Virus record (IMG/VR): IMGVR_UViG_3300041409_000610 | Span: 62,001-126,000 of that record | Source of the DNA: a virus | Length of the DNA: 64,000 bases | Direction: 5' to 3' (one strand) | Shown here: positions 31,551 through 39,654 of the stretch, piece by piece | How positions within the stretch are numbered: the stretch's first letter is position 1 | Layout of the letters: each line of letters opens with the position of its first letter | The notes under the pieces: model-generated | What the model was told of the DNA's origin: nothing | Database searches by the model: none | Seen by the model: only the letters and a program-made list of their open reading frames with translations | Position numbers and translations under genes: made by a program

Positions 31551-31861
31551 TCATGGACGTCGAGCTGACCGAGCGGCTCATGGCCGCCTACCAGTTCCTC
31601 ACTCCGGCACTGGGCAACCCACAGCCGCTGGCGGACATCCGCCTGCACCTGCGCGACGTGGAGCCGCACCGGCTGAACCCGCTCTTGCGCGAGCTGAACG
31701 GCTCTGTGGTGCCCTTCTGGTTCCCCGACAATGACCGCCAGCAGCAGGGCGTCTTGAGCCTGCACGAGGCCGCTCAGGACGCGCCGTGGCGTGAGCTGGA
31801 CGACGGGGTCGAGATCGACGGCATCACCTACACGCACATGGCGGTGCAGCCCAGCGGTTGA
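31547..31861 (+). CDS. Hypothetical protein, 104 aa
   Basis: GTG in a GTGA overlap; an ATG at 31553 is also well placed relative to AAGGAGG and would give 102 residues. Mixed fold, no motif. Its TGA stop is within the -35 of site 14. Confidence 0.75.
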   Translation: MIMDVELTERLMAAYQFLTPALGNPQPLADIRLHLRDVEPHRLNPLLRELNGSVVPFWFPDNDRQQQGVLSLHEAAQDAPWRELDDGVEIDGITYTHMAVQPSG

Positions 31862-31887
31862 CACTACCCGAACGGGTAGGGTAGGGT
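31858..31887 (+). promoter_or_regulatory. Promoter with palindromic operator, shifted register (site 14)
   Basis: TTGACA (31858-31863) fused to CTACCC-GAAC-GGGTAG (31864-31879); 18-base spacer to TAGGGT (31882-31887). Leader CCTTGTCAGCACGAAGG. Drives 31929. Confidence 0.8.
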
Positions 31888-31928
31888 CGTCCTTGTCAGC
31901 ACGAAGGCCCGCACCGGAGGAGCCCACC

Positions 31929-32309
31929 ATGAAGCACGAACTCATCGCCACCAAGCGCCTGCGGGGCGGCAGCCCGATCAAGGGCATGCGCGGTACGTCG
32001 GGCACCGACGTGAAGTGCACCTGCGGCGGTTGGACGAGCTACACCAACGAGGCGCCCCCGTCGCGCTCGCAGGCCTGGCAGAAGAAGGTCTTCGCCGCTC
32101 ACCTGGCCGGAGTGACGCTGGAGAGCGACATCGAGCTGGGCCGCGCGAAGCTGGTCAAGGCCAACGAGCGGCTGACCAAGCTGCTCGTCGAGGGCGAGGA
32201 CCTGCCCTCGTTCATCGAGAGCACGACGCAGGCCATCGCCAACCTGGGCAAGGAGCTGGCCGCCGACCTGCACGAGGCGCGTTACGGCTTCCGCCCGAAG
32301 ACTGCATGA
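31929..32309 (+). CDS. Hypothetical helical protein, 126 aa
   Basis: ATG after GCACCGGAGG. One Cys pair (KCTCGGW), then a long helical region. Function unknown. Single-gene unit. Confidence 0.8.
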   Translation: MKHELIATKRLRGGSPIKGMRGTSGTDVKCTCGGWTSYTNEAPPSRSQAWQKKVFAAHLAGVTLESDIELGRAKLVKANERLTKLLVEGEDLPSFIESTTQAIANLGKELAADLHEARYGFRPKTA

Positions 32310-32352
32310 TCATCTGGAGCTGACAACCGCATAACCGCAGGTCAAGAGGGGG

Positions 32353-32381
32353 TTGCACTACCCAAGTGGGTAGTGTAATCT
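32353..32381 (+). promoter_or_regulatory. Promoter with palindromic operator, shifted register (site 15)
   Basis: TTGCAC (32353-32358) overlaps the first base of CTACCC-AAGT-GGGTAG (32358-32373); 17-base spacer to TAATCT (32376-32381). Leader CTTGTCAGCAAGAAC. Drives 32421. Confidence 0.8.
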
Positions 32382-32420
32382 CATTCTTGTCAGCAAGAAC
32401 GAGCCGCACCGGAGGCCCAG

Positions 32421-33329
32421 ATGATCGCCAACCTCGCCACCGCCACCCCCGCCGAGATCGACACCCGCTTCGCCGCCGTCATGGTCCGCCGCGCCGAGAT
32501 CGAGATGGGCATCCGCCGCGCCGAGTACACGATCGATGGCGGCGTCTACGTCACCGATCAGGCCAAGGCGAAGGCCGAGACCGACATCCGCAACTTCGTC
32601 ATCGAGCGCAACACGCTGATCGAGGAGCGCGAGACGCTGGACGACGAGTACCGGGGCCGTGGCGGCTGGACCCGCTACTACCTGGTCACCAACACCGGCG
32701 GCCACGTGCACACCTCGACCTCGTGCGACACCTGCTTCGACGACACCGACTTCGGCTGGCTGACCCAGTTCTCCGGCACCGAGCAGGACGAGATGGGCAA
32801 TCTCTCCGGCGAGGCCGCCTGCGCCCGCTGTTTCCCGAACCTGCCCGCCGAGGTCATGCAGGCCAAGCGTGACGCCCGCATCGACACCCCGGCCCGCATC
32901 GCCGCTCGTGAGGAGCGCGAGGCCGCTGCCGCCGCCCGCGACGCCAAGAAGGCCACCAAGGCCGCGAAGAACGCCGCCGAGGCGATCACCAACCCGGACG
33001 GCACCCCGGTTCTGGACGGCATCGGCTACGAGATCAAGCGCGAGTCCAAGGTCCGCAGCGAGTACATCGAGGACGCGGCGATGTCGATCTTCTTCGGCAC
33101 CCCGGCGCAGGTCTTCCAGGGCGCCACGGACAACGCCTACCACGTCCGGGTCTGCGGCGAGTACGCCGCCAGCCACGCCAAGGACGCGCAGCGCTACCTG
33201 GCCGCGCTGGCCCACAAGGCGGGCGTCACCACCGAGGAGATGGCCACCCAGCTGGACAAGAAGGTCCAGGCGAAGGTCCGCTCGGCCATCAGGGGCGCCC
33301 AGGCGGAGATGGCTCGCTGGAGCCACTGA
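32421..33329 (+). CDS. Hypothetical zinc-motif protein, 302 aa
   Basis: ATG after CCGCACCGGAGG. Two Cys pairs (CDTC near 98-101, CARC near 134-137) around a beta segment, then a long Ala/Lys/Arg-rich helix (AAREEREAAAAARDAKKATK) and a helical end. The layout suggests a zinc-stabilised domain with a coiled-coil arm. No family recognised. Confidence 0.85.
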   Translation: MIANLATATPAEIDTRFAAVMVRRAEIEMGIRRAEYTIDGGVYVTDQAKAKAETDIRNFVIERNTLIEERETLDDEYRGRGGWTRYYLVTNTGGHVHTSTSCDTCFDDTDFGWLTQFSGTEQDEMGNLSGEAACARCFPNLPAEVMQAKRDARIDTPARIAAREEREAAAAARDAKKATKAAKNAAEAITNPDGTPVLDGIGYEIKRESKVRSEYIEDAAMSIFFGTPAQVFQGATDNAYHVRVCGEYAASHAKDAQRYLAALAHKAGVTTEEMATQLDKKVQAKVRSAIRGAQAEMARWSH

Positions 33330-33337
33330 CCTACCCC

Positions 33338-33364
33338 GGCCGGGGCGCACACCGCGCCCCGGCC
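33338..33364 (+). terminator. Terminator
   Basis: 11-bp stem (33338-33348 with 33354-33364), 5-base loop, directly after the stop at 33329. Confidence 0.8.
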
Positions 33365-33383
33365 CTGATCCACAGGAGAGATC

Positions 33384-33617
33384 GTGATCGCTGACGAGCT
33401 GGAACCGGGCGACGTGTACTTCGACAAGGGCGTCCCGGAGATGACCGTGGTCGAGGTCGAGGGCGTCAACGGAGACGGGGACCTGGTGGTGGTCGTGCGC
33501 CACCGCGACGGCGGACACAGCAACCGCCTGTTCTACCCGGGCCAGGACGTGCCCTACGTGCGCAAGGGCACATGGCAGTACGCGGCCAAGGCCGCTGTGC
33601 CCGAGCAGTTTTCCTAA
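33384..33617 (+). CDS. Small beta-rich protein, 77 aa
   Basis: GTG after CAGGAGAG. Strands ELEPGDVYFD, MTVVEVEGV, LVVVVRHRDGG suggest a small barrel. Function unknown. Confidence 0.75.
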   Translation: MIADELEPGDVYFDKGVPEMTVVEVEGVNGDGDLVVVVRHRDGGHSNRLFYPGQDVPYVRKGTWQYAAKAAVPEQFS

Positions 33618-33639
33618 CCCGAATCGAGAGGAGCCCATC

Positions 33640-34167
33640 ATGGGCCTGGACATCACCGCCTACAGCCACCTGAAGGCCATGGGCCAGCACGAGAAGGACC
33701 CCGAGCTGAACGATGGCGAGCCGGGCAGCCTGACGAGCTGGTGCTACTACGACAACCACGTCAGCGCCTACGTCTACGACAGCTTCCCGCTCTCGTTCCT
33801 CGCCGTGCCGATCCTGGAGCGCCGCGACGATCTCCTGATCGGCGGCTGCTACGAGATCACCGAGACCACGCAGACCCACGGCTTCCGCGCCGGTTCCTAC
33901 GGAGGCTACGGCCGGTGGCGCGAGCAGCTCCAGGAGAAGTACAACCCGGACCGCAAGGAGACCGAGCCCTTCTTCGAGCTGATCTGGTTCGCCGACAACG
34001 CGGGCACGATCGGTTCGCTGGCCGCGCAGAACCTGCTGGCCGACTTCGAGGCCTACGGCCCGGACCACGAACTGGGCGCGCTCGACGATCCCTACAACGG
34101 CCCGTTCGCCGACTTCCACAAGGCGTGCAAGCTCGCGGCCGAGGACGGGCTCATCGCCTTCCACTGA
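33640..34167 (+). CDS. Hypothetical protein of the MGLDI type, 175 aa
   Basis: ATG after AGAGGAG. Begins MGLDITAYSHL and contains a GSYGGYGRWREQL segment; proteins starting this way recur in phage genomes with unknown function. The gene at 62754 starts similarly (MGCDIHMYAEKK) and may be distantly related. Followed by a hairpin-rich gap. Confidence 0.8.
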   Translation: MGLDITAYSHLKAMGQHEKDPELNDGEPGSLTSWCYYDNHVSAYVYDSFPLSFLAVPILERRDDLLIGGCYEITETTQTHGFRAGSYGGYGRWREQLQEKYNPDRKETEPFFELIWFADNAGTIGSLAAQNLLADFEAYGPDHELGALDDPYNGPFADFHKACKLAAEDGLIAFH

Positions 34168-34169
34168 CT

Positions 34170-34234
34170 CCCCAGGTGTGCCTGGGGACGCGGAGAGGCT
34201 CGCTGAGCATCGTGGGGCCGCCGAGCCTCTCCGC
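34170..34234 (+). terminator. Double hairpin terminator
   Basis: A 7-bp hairpin (34170-34176 with 34181-34187) precedes a 13-bp hairpin (34190-34202 with 34222-34234), right after the stop at 34167. Confidence 0.75.
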
Positions 34235-34352
34235 ACCGCTCTACGGCGAAATGAGAGGCCTGCTCGGACCTCCTCGCCCTACCCTGATGATCACCTGGAT
34301 GCTCCAGGTCGGCGGGCGGCGCGGGGCGTGTGCGCCCGCCCTCAAACGGCGG
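34235..34352. other. Gap with a further perfect hairpin
   Basis: No convincing gene. It contains the inverted repeat ACCTGGA-TGC-TCCAGGT at 34293-34309 and a GC-rich inverted repeat near 34310-34342 before promoter site 16. Confidence 0.4.
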
Positions 34353-34381
34353 TTGACTCACACTACCTGAATAGGTAGTGT
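34353..34381 (+). promoter_or_regulatory. Promoter with embedded palindromic operator (site 16)
   Basis: TTGACT (34353-34358), 17 bases, TAGTGT (34376-34381); dyad CTACCT-GAAT-AGGTAG at 34363-34378. Both arms carry the same change, keeping symmetry. Drives 34417. Confidence 0.8.
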
Positions 34382-34416
34382 CATGAGTACACCGCAAGAC
34401 CGCACCGGAGGTCACC

Positions 34417-34686
34417 ATGGACATCACCGCTCAGGCCAACGCCGCGATCAGCGCCTCGATCGCCCGCGACACCCGACCCAAGGCCACCTGTCGCGACTGC
34501 GGCTGCACCATGGTCGCCTGGGTGACCTCGACTCGCACCGGGCGCCCGTACCTTGCCGACGCGACGCTGTCCAGCGCGATCGCTGGTGGCCGTATCCCGG
34601 CCAAGCACCTGCCGCACTTCAAGCGCTGCGCCAAGACGCCGTGCGAGTGCGCGATGTGCCGCGTGGGCGCCAGCCTCCACTCCTGA
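34417..34686 (+). CDS. Cys-rich zinc-binding-like protein, 89 aa
   Basis: ATG after CCGCACCGGAGG. Cys pairs CRDCGC and CECAMC with HFKRC between them resemble a small zinc finger domain. Function unknown. Followed by a terminator. Confidence 0.8.
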   Translation: MDITAQANAAISASIARDTRPKATCRDCGCTMVAWVTSTRTGRPYLADATLSSAIAGGRIPAKHLPHFKRCAKTPCECAMCRVGASLHS

Positions 34687-34690
34687 TCAC

Positions 34691-34721
34691 CCGGCGGGGC
34701 GCACCCTCTGCGTCCCGCCGG
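34691..34721 (+). terminator. Terminator
   Basis: 13-base arms (34691-34703 with 34709-34721) with one mismatch and a 5-base loop, just after the stop at 34686. Confidence 0.75.
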
Positions 34722-34759
34722 ACCTTCTCCGCTTCTCGACCACACTGGAGGTCAAGATC

Positions 34760-35014
34760 ATGTCTCGGCTCACCTGGACCACGAAGCACTCGTTCAGCGG
34801 CACGCAGCACGTCGGCAACCTCGGACAGCTCACCTGCGCCTTCGTCTCGGGGCAGACCGAGCAGTTCACCGTCGAGGTCACCCTGGGCGGTAAGGACCGC
34901 GACCGGCACTTCACCTTCGCGGACCTGGAGGCGGCCAAGGCCGAAGCCGAGCGTCGCGTGGTCAAGGTCCTGAATCTGGCCGGTCTGCTCAGCGAAGATG
35001 GAAAGGACGCCTGA
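34760..35014 (+). CDS. LTW-family protein, 84 aa
   Basis: ATG after CACACTGGAGG, a leader resembling those behind the palindrome but with no dyad upstream. Starts MSRLTW and resembles the starts of the proteins at 37694 and 38236. It looks like a short paralogue: beta-rich half then one helix. Function unknown. Confidence 0.8.
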   Translation: MSRLTWTTKHSFSGTQHVGNLGQLTCAFVSGQTEQFTVEVTLGGKDRDRHFTFADLEAAKAEAERRVVKVLNLAGLLSEDGKDA

Positions 35015-35016
35015 TC

Positions 35017-35400
35017 ATGTCTCTCACTAACGCCCAGGTCCGCTTCGAGGCCGCCGTGAACGGCGTCCGGGCGCGAGGTGTGCACCTCGCGCTGAACGTC
35101 ATGACGTGTTGCCGGAGCTGCACCACCTTCTCCGACCTGGGTCTGCCGAGCGCCGAGGCTCGTACGGAGCAGCCCCACGCCTGGCACTTCGGCGGTCAGG
35201 GACAGCAGCTGGTGTGGCGCAACGGTCAGCCCCTCTACCGCAATGGTCGCGCTGAGGGCGAGGCGTACGAGATCTTCTTCGGCCACGGTGGGCCGGACCT
35301 GGTGGCCGCCCAGACGCTCACCGAGGTATTCCGGGGCGAGGGCTTCGAGGTCGAGTGGACGGGCGATGACGCTCACGCGGTCATCGTCCACCTCTCCTGA
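35017..35400 (+). CDS. Possible DUF6891-like protein, 127 aa
   Basis: ATG 3 bases after the upstream stop. CCRSC at 31-35, then AWHFGGQG, a FFGHGG segment and a final FEVEWTGD strand, the order seen in proteins I associate with DUF6891. No activity known. Family call tentative. Confidence 0.75.
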   Translation: MSLTNAQVRFEAAVNGVRARGVHLALNVMTCCRSCTTFSDLGLPSAEARTEQPHAWHFGGQGQQLVWRNGQPLYRNGRAEGEAYEIFFGHGGPDLVAAQTLTEVFRGEGFEVEWTGDDAHAVIVHLS

Positions 35401-35408
35401 TTCACCCC

Positions 35409-35437
35409 TTGACCGACCCTACCCATTCGGGTAGGGT
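35409..35437 (+). promoter_or_regulatory. Promoter with embedded palindromic operator (site 17)
   Basis: TTGACC (35409-35414), 17 bases, TAGGGT (35432-35437); dyad CTACCC-ATTC-GGGTAG at 35419-35434, flanked by GACC/GGTC that extend the symmetry. Drives 35474. Confidence 0.85.
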
Positions 35438-35473
35438 CGGTCATACCCGCTGAACGCCGCACCGGAGGCCACG

Positions 35474-36028
35474 ATGCTGAACGACTTCGACGAGATCACC
35501 GAGACCGCCGAGCTGACCGAGGACGCGCAGGACCTGATCAACCTCTACCGCGTCCAGCGCAACAAGCTGGAGGAGATGGTCGCCGCCCTCGGGTCGGGCC
35601 ACGCCGAGGTGCTCAAGTACGTGAAGGTCGTCTCGCTCACCGCCCGCGAGCTGCTCGCCGAGCACAGCGTGGACGCCGACGAGGTCGTGGACGCGATCGA
35701 GCTGAAGGCGCGCGCCACCGAGATCCTGGGCCGCATCAGCGCGGACAACCGCCGGGCCTTCGCCTTCGCGCTGCGTTCGGTCACGGCCACCACCGTGGTG
35801 CACCGCGCCGACGAGGACAGCCTGCTGGACCGGAACTTCTGCGAGGTCATCGGGCGCCTGCCCATCGGGATCCCGGAGGAGCGCCGCCAGGCCCTGCGCC
35901 GCCTGCGCAACCTCAAGGCCCTGGCCTACGACATCCGCCCGGCGAAGGTCAACGCCACGACGGTCGCCTACCACCAGGTCATCCTGACCGACCTCGGCGA
36001 GGCCCTGCTGGCGGAGCTGGACAAGTGA
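35474..36028 (+). CDS. Helical hypothetical protein, 184 aa
   Basis: ATG after CCGCACCGGAGG. Predicted mostly helical, with an Arg-rich segment (EERRQALRRLRNLKAL). No motif recognised. Overlaps the next gene by GTGA. Confidence 0.8.
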   Translation: MLNDFDEITETAELTEDAQDLINLYRVQRNKLEEMVAALGSGHAEVLKYVKVVSLTARELLAEHSVDADEVVDAIELKARATEILGRISADNRRAFAFALRSVTATTVVHRADEDSLLDRNFCEVIGRLPIGIPEERRQALRRLRNLKALAYDIRPAKVNATTVAYHQVILTDLGEALLAELDK

Positions 36029-36498
36029 TCATCGAAGACCGTTTCCTCGACGTCCTGCGCGGCCACCGCACGCCGCAGGAGATGGCCGTCACCGACCTGT
36101 GGACCGGCCACTGGGTCGTCAAGGGTCTGGACGCTGCCACGGCCTCTCAGGTGGCCCAGGAGGCCAACGAGAGCTTCCGTGCGGCCGCCTCCCGCCGCAT
36201 CGCCCAGGCGCCCGATGAGCTTGAGCTGGAGGTGCTGCTGGAGATGCGCAAGGGCACGCTGCTGGAGCACAACGCGTGGTCGTGGCGCTTCTACGAGCGG
36301 ATGGGCACCAGCGAGTGGCGTGCGCTGCCCTCGGCGGTGCGCACCATGCTGTGGCGCTGGCGCCAGGACGACAGCCTCGCGCTCAAGTCCAAGGTGATCT
36401 TCGACGGTGTGAGGAAGCCGCCGATCGGCTGTTTCCAGCAGCTCATGTTGTCGCCCGTTTCCGCTGCATGGCTTGACGCACACTACCCGAACGGGTAG
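36025..36498 (+). CDS. Hypothetical protein ending in the operator, 157 aa
   Basis: GTG in overlap. Helical with many Trp (WSWRFYERMGTSEWR, TMLWRWRQD). The last codons (HYPNG and stop) are the site 18 palindrome itself, and the TAG of the right arm is the stop codon. Function unknown. Confidence 0.75.
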   Translation: MIIEDRFLDVLRGHRTPQEMAVTDLWTGHWVVKGLDAATASQVAQEANESFRAAASRRIAQAPDELELEVLLEMRKGTLLEHNAWSWRFYERMGTSEWRALPSAVRTMLWRWRQDDSLALKSKVIFDGVRKPPIGCFQQLMLSPVSAAWLDAHYPNG

Positions 36499-36501
36499 GG
36501 T
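36473..36501 (+). promoter_or_regulatory. Promoter with embedded palindromic operator (site 18)
   Basis: TTGACG (36473-36478), 17 bases, TAGGGT (36496-36501); dyad CTACCC-GAAC-GGGTAG at 36483-36498. Lies inside the 3' end of the upstream gene. Drives 36538. Confidence 0.85.
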
Positions 36502-36537
36502 TCAGGTATCACCAACCGAGCCGCACCGGAGGCCACC

Positions 36538-36771
36538 ATGCAGATGCTCACCGCCGAGAACGCCACCGCCGACCTGGTGGGGCTCACCCTCGTCGACATC
36601 GAGCTGCACGCGCGGCTCATGATCGACGAGGTGGTCCCCGAGCCGGGCGCCGTCATCGTGGTGGCGCGCGTGATCGAGGCGGGCGACCACTACGACATGG
36701 AGGCCATCCACGAGATCCCCGTGGGCCCGGCCCACGACGCCGCCAACCGCCACCTGCGCATCCAGGCCTGA
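36538..36771 (+). CDS. Hypothetical protein, 77 aa
   Basis: ATG after CCGCACCGGAGG. Alternating strands and a long hydrophobic VIVVARVIEAG; could be a small soluble beta domain. Function unknown. Confidence 0.8.
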   Translation: MQMLTAENATADLVGLTLVDIELHARLMIDEVVPEPGAVIVVARVIEAGDHYDMEAIHEIPVGPAHDAANRHLRIQA

Positions 36772-36781
36772 GGAGAGCATC

Positions 36782-36982
36782 GTGTTCGACACCTACATCA
36801 GCATCGAGACCCCCGGCGGCGGCGACGAGCGCCACGACCTGTACCCGCTGCTCCCCGAGGGCACGGTCTTCCGGACCGGCGGCCACTTCTACGTGGTCAC
36901 CAGCTCGTTCGTCGACCTGGATGACGCGCCCGACTTCGACGCGGAGGCCGTGCAGTACGTCAGCGCCTTCCCGCGTAGCTGA
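36782..36982 (+). CDS. TYxSx-type small protein, first copy, 66 aa
   Basis: GTG after GGAGAG. Begins MFDTYISIE and shares with its neighbour at 37017 a P-L/F-x-P-x-GT-x-F core and a closing VQ-V motif, so the two appear to be tandem paralogues. Beta-rich; function unknown. Confidence 0.8.
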   Translation: MFDTYISIETPGGGDERHDLYPLLPEGTVFRTGGHFYVVTSSFVDLDDAPDFDAEAVQYVSAFPRS

Positions 36983-37016
36983 ACCACTTACGCCGTGCAC
37001 TTCTTCGAAGAGAGCG

Positions 37017-37223
37017 ATGATGCTGAAGACCTACGTGAGCGTGATCAGCAGCCGTCACACCCGCGACTGGGTAGGGATGATGCCCTTTGTGCCTGTGGGC
37101 ACCATCTTCCATCGCGAGGGCTTGAAGCTGGTTGCCGTCGAGGCTCATATCATGCTGACCGACGGTGAACTGAGTGAAGACGGTGTCGCCGTCCAGCACG
37201 TCACGTTGACGCAACCCTGCTGA
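37017..37223 (+). CDS. TYxSx-type small protein, second copy, 68 aa
   Basis: Two adjacent ATGs (37017 and 37020) could start it. Begins MLKTYVSVI, then PFVPVGTIFHREG and VAVQHVTL, matching the gene at 36782. Its base composition is a little less GC-rich than its neighbours. Function unknown. Confidence 0.75.
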   Translation: MMLKTYVSVISSRHTRDWVGMMPFVPVGTIFHREGLKLVAVEAHIMLTDGELSEDGVAVQHVTLTQPC

Positions 37224-37228
37224 ACCCC

Positions 37229-37258
37229 TTGCGCCCACCCTACCCGATCGGGTAGGGT
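37229..37258 (+). promoter_or_regulatory. Promoter with embedded palindromic operator (site 19)
   Basis: TTGCGC (37229-37234), 18 bases, TAGGGT (37253-37258); dyad CTACCC-GATC-GGGTAG at 37240-37255, flanked by CCCAC/GTGGG. Perfectly symmetric over its core. Drives 37298. Confidence 0.85.
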
Positions 37259-37297
37259 GGGCGTATCAGTTCAAGACCGCACCGGAGGTCGGTTTCC

Positions 37298-37690
37298 ATG
37301 CCGCAGCTCAAGATCTACGAGGCCAAGCAGTCCTGCGACAGCTACCTGCCGCGCGACACGCGCGAATTGCTGGGCGCTCGGCTGGGCCAGTCCCAGGGCA
37401 CGTGGTACATCGTGGCGCACACCGCCGCCGAAGCCGTGGAGATCGCCGACCACGCGGGCATCCCGCACGTCTCCAGCCCTCGCTCGCTGCGGGTCTGGGG
37501 CGGCAGCGTGCACGCCGAGGCGCTGAAGGTCGTGGGCTACCTCCGGACGCACGGCGAGGTCGTCGCGCACATGGACAAGGGCGGCACCAACCCGGTCGCC
37601 CGCTTCACCGGCAACGGCTGGCTGATCATCGGCCAGTTCGAATACGACGCCCGCGCTCGTCGCGAGGTCTTCATCCCCGAGGAGAGCTGA
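37298..37690 (+). CDS. Hypothetical protein, 130 aa
   Basis: ATG after CCGCACCGGAGG with a longer gap. Alpha/beta pattern with a strand-rich end (GNGWLIIGQFEYDARARREV). Function unknown. Confidence 0.8.
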   Translation: MPQLKIYEAKQSCDSYLPRDTRELLGARLGQSQGTWYIVAHTAAEAVEIADHAGIPHVSSPRSLRVWGGSVHAEALKVVGYLRTHGEVVAHMDKGGTNPVARFTGNGWLIIGQFEYDARARREVFIPEES

Positions 37691-37693
37691 TCC

Positions 37694-38233
37694 ATGAGCA
37701 CACTTACCTGGCGCCGCGTCCTCAGCCCGGTCGACAACACTTGGCAGGCTCGCCTGGGTCGCGTAGTGGCTTTCACTCTCATCGCCGACGTCCCTCAGAC
37801 GCTGGACGAGACGCTGACCGGCGTCTACCGGTGCGAGTGGCAGCTGAAGAGCCACCTCCTGGGCGGTCAAACGGAGCGGCTGGTTCCGATGAACCAACTC
37901 GACGCCCGCAAACACGCCGAGGTCGAGCTGGAGCGTTTCCTGAGCCTGACCGGCCTGGTGACCCCGCCGGAACCCGTCGGCCCCTCGCGCGCCGAACAGA
38001 TCACCGATGAGGTGGCCAAGACCCTCTCCGGGATCATCGACGAGCCGTGGACCACGCTGCGCGTCGAGGGAGCCCGCGCCGCCTTCACCACCACCCAGCA
38101 GGCGCGCACGTACCTGGGCGAGATCGCGGGCGAGCTGGTCGACGGCGGCGGCCACGCCTTCGCCGAGTTCGACCTGCGGCTGGACGACCTGCTCACCGAG
38201 CTGCGTCGCCTCGGCTGGGACAGGGAGCGCTGA
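37694..38233 (+). CDS. LTW-family protein, 179 aa
   Basis: ATG 3 bases after the upstream stop. Starts MSTLTWRRV, with W and G spacing like the proteins at 34760 and 38236; the C-terminal half is helical (ARTYLGEIAGELVDGGGHAF). Probably a paralogue of its downstream neighbour. Function unknown. Confidence 0.8.
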   Translation: MSTLTWRRVLSPVDNTWQARLGRVVAFTLIADVPQTLDETLTGVYRCEWQLKSHLLGGQTERLVPMNQLDARKHAEVELERFLSLTGLVTPPEPVGPSRAEQITDEVAKTLSGIIDEPWTTLRVEGARAAFTTTQQARTYLGEIAGELVDGGGHAFAEFDLRLDDLLTELRRLGWDRER

Positions 38234-38235
38234 TC

Positions 38236-38748
38236 ATGGGACGCATCACGTGGCAGCTTCAGCAGGACACCAGCCACTGGCTGGGCAATGTGGGCGCGCG
38301 CGTGGCCTTCGTGGTCAAGCCCAGCCCTGACAACCAGGCCTGGGACATCCTCTTCAACTGGACCGGCGTGACGTTCGAGGGCTTCCCCAACATCGCCAGC
38401 ACCCGGGACGCCTGCGAGCGGAAGCTGGTGATGTTCGCGGAGCAGACCGGCTTGACCCTGCCTGAGCCCGTCGAGGAAGAGGCTTCGCTGGCAGAGGCCC
38501 TTGCCGAGCGCCTTCGGGGTGAGATGCGGTGGTTCAAGGCCGAGGACACCCCCGAGAAGCGCGCCGAGTACCTCACGGTCCAGGCCATCAGCACCTTCCT
38601 GGAGCTGGTCGTCAAGCCGCGCAAGTACGTCGTGGACGGGCTGAGCAACGACATCGAGTACACCGCCGCGATCATCGAGCTGAACGACATGCACGAGCAG
38701 CTCCAGAACGCCCTGGTGGACCTGGGCGTCGAGCTGGATGACAAATGA
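38236..38748 (+). CDS. LTW-family protein, 170 aa
   Basis: ATG in a TGATCATG context. Starts MGRITWQLQQD and has FVVKPSPDNQAWDILFNW; C-terminal half is helical. Third member of the LTW set. Function unknown. Confidence 0.8.
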   Translation: MGRITWQLQQDTSHWLGNVGARVAFVVKPSPDNQAWDILFNWTGVTFEGFPNIASTRDACERKLVMFAEQTGLTLPEPVEEEASLAEALAERLRGEMRWFKAEDTPEKRAEYLTVQAISTFLELVVKPRKYVVDGLSNDIEYTAAIIELNDMHEQLQNALVDLGVELDDK

Positions 38749-38763
38749 CCGATCTTGCGATAG

Positions 38764-38782
38764 GTCCTGCATTCGCAGGGAC
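38764..38782. promoter_or_regulatory. Atypical inverted repeat upstream of 38863
   Basis: GTCCTGC-ATTC-GCAGGGAC: 7-base arms (one bulged G) around the same ATTC spacer found in sites 2, 4, 6 and 17, but different arm sequence. TTGCGA lies just upstream and TACATT at 38790. It takes the place of the shared dyad before a gene with the usual type of leader. Confidence 0.45.
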
Positions 38783-38862
38783 TTCTTGCTACATTGCGCA
38801 CCACAAAGTCTTACAAAGAAGATGACTTTCGCCCGCATTACCGCCGCATTGGAGGCCCACAA

Positions 38863-39654
38863 GTGACTGAATTGATGAGCAGCCTGGAGAAGCTGCACCG
38901 CACGTTCACCGGCAGGACGGTGGCGCTCAAGAGCATCGACATGCTGACCGCCGAGGAACGCCGTGGCCTGCTCCGGTACCTGTTCGACGAAAACGTGACC
39001 CCGCACCCGGCCGAGGTCGTCGAGCCCTACTCGCAGACCGGCCTGCCGCAGAAGCTGCGTGGCAGTATCCACGAGCTGACCCGCAACTACCCGGCCAACC
39101 TGGTCGTGGACGCGGCCATGCTGGAGATGCCCGAGGACCGGCGTGAGGCCGTGGCCCGGTGCTTCCTGCCGGTCGAGCCCGAGAACAAGCACGAGGTGCA
39201 GCGGTACGAGCTGGTGGACAGCGAGACCGGCGACGAGCTGTGGGAGGGCGACGAGCCCTTCACCCCGCAGCGCTTCGACTACGTGGCCGCCGACGGCTCG
39301 GTGAAGGGCTACCAGCGTGAGGGCTTCATGGCCTACGAGTTCGGCCCGGGTGCCGAGGGCATCACCGGCCGGAGCTACTACCGCAGCCTGGAGGACATCG
39401 CCGAGCAGGAGGAGGCGAGCCTGCGGGAGCAGCTGGCCAAGCTCAAGCCCGCGCCGAAGCCCGAGCCGAAGTACACCTACATCGACTCCAACGGTGACCA
39501 GCTGCTCCAGAGCGACATCGTCGAGACCAACTTCTTCATGCGGGACGTGAGCGGTGAGGTCACGCACTACCGCCTCATGGACACGATGCCGGAGTACGGC
39601 CCGGACGGCACCCGCCGCGTCCTCGCGCGCTACGTCGAGGTCGTGGTGAAGTGA
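38863..39654 (+). CDS. Hypothetical protein, 263 aa
   Basis: GTG 7 bases after CCGCATTGGAGG; the longer frame from 38794 would begin in the promoter region. Helical N-terminus, then a Pro/Glu-rich middle and a beta-rich end. No catalytic motif recognised. Overlaps the next gene by GTGA. Confidence 0.8.
   Translation: MTELMSSLEKLHRTFTGRTVALKSIDMLTAEERRGLLRYLFDENVTPHPAEVVEPYSQTGLPQKLRGSIHELTRNYPANLVVDAAMLEMPEDRREAVARCFLPVEPENKHEVQRYELVDSETGDELWEGDEPFTPQRFDYVAADGSVKGYQREGFMAYEFGPGAEGITGRSYYRSLEDIAEQEEASLREQLAKLKPAPKPEPKYTYIDSNGDQLLQSDIVETNFFMRDVSGEVTHYRLMDTMPEYGPDGTRRVLARYVEVVVK

Noticed and set aside
34251-34370. Short + frame ahead of promoter site 16
   Set aside because: No ribosome site and it reads through hairpins and into the promoter.
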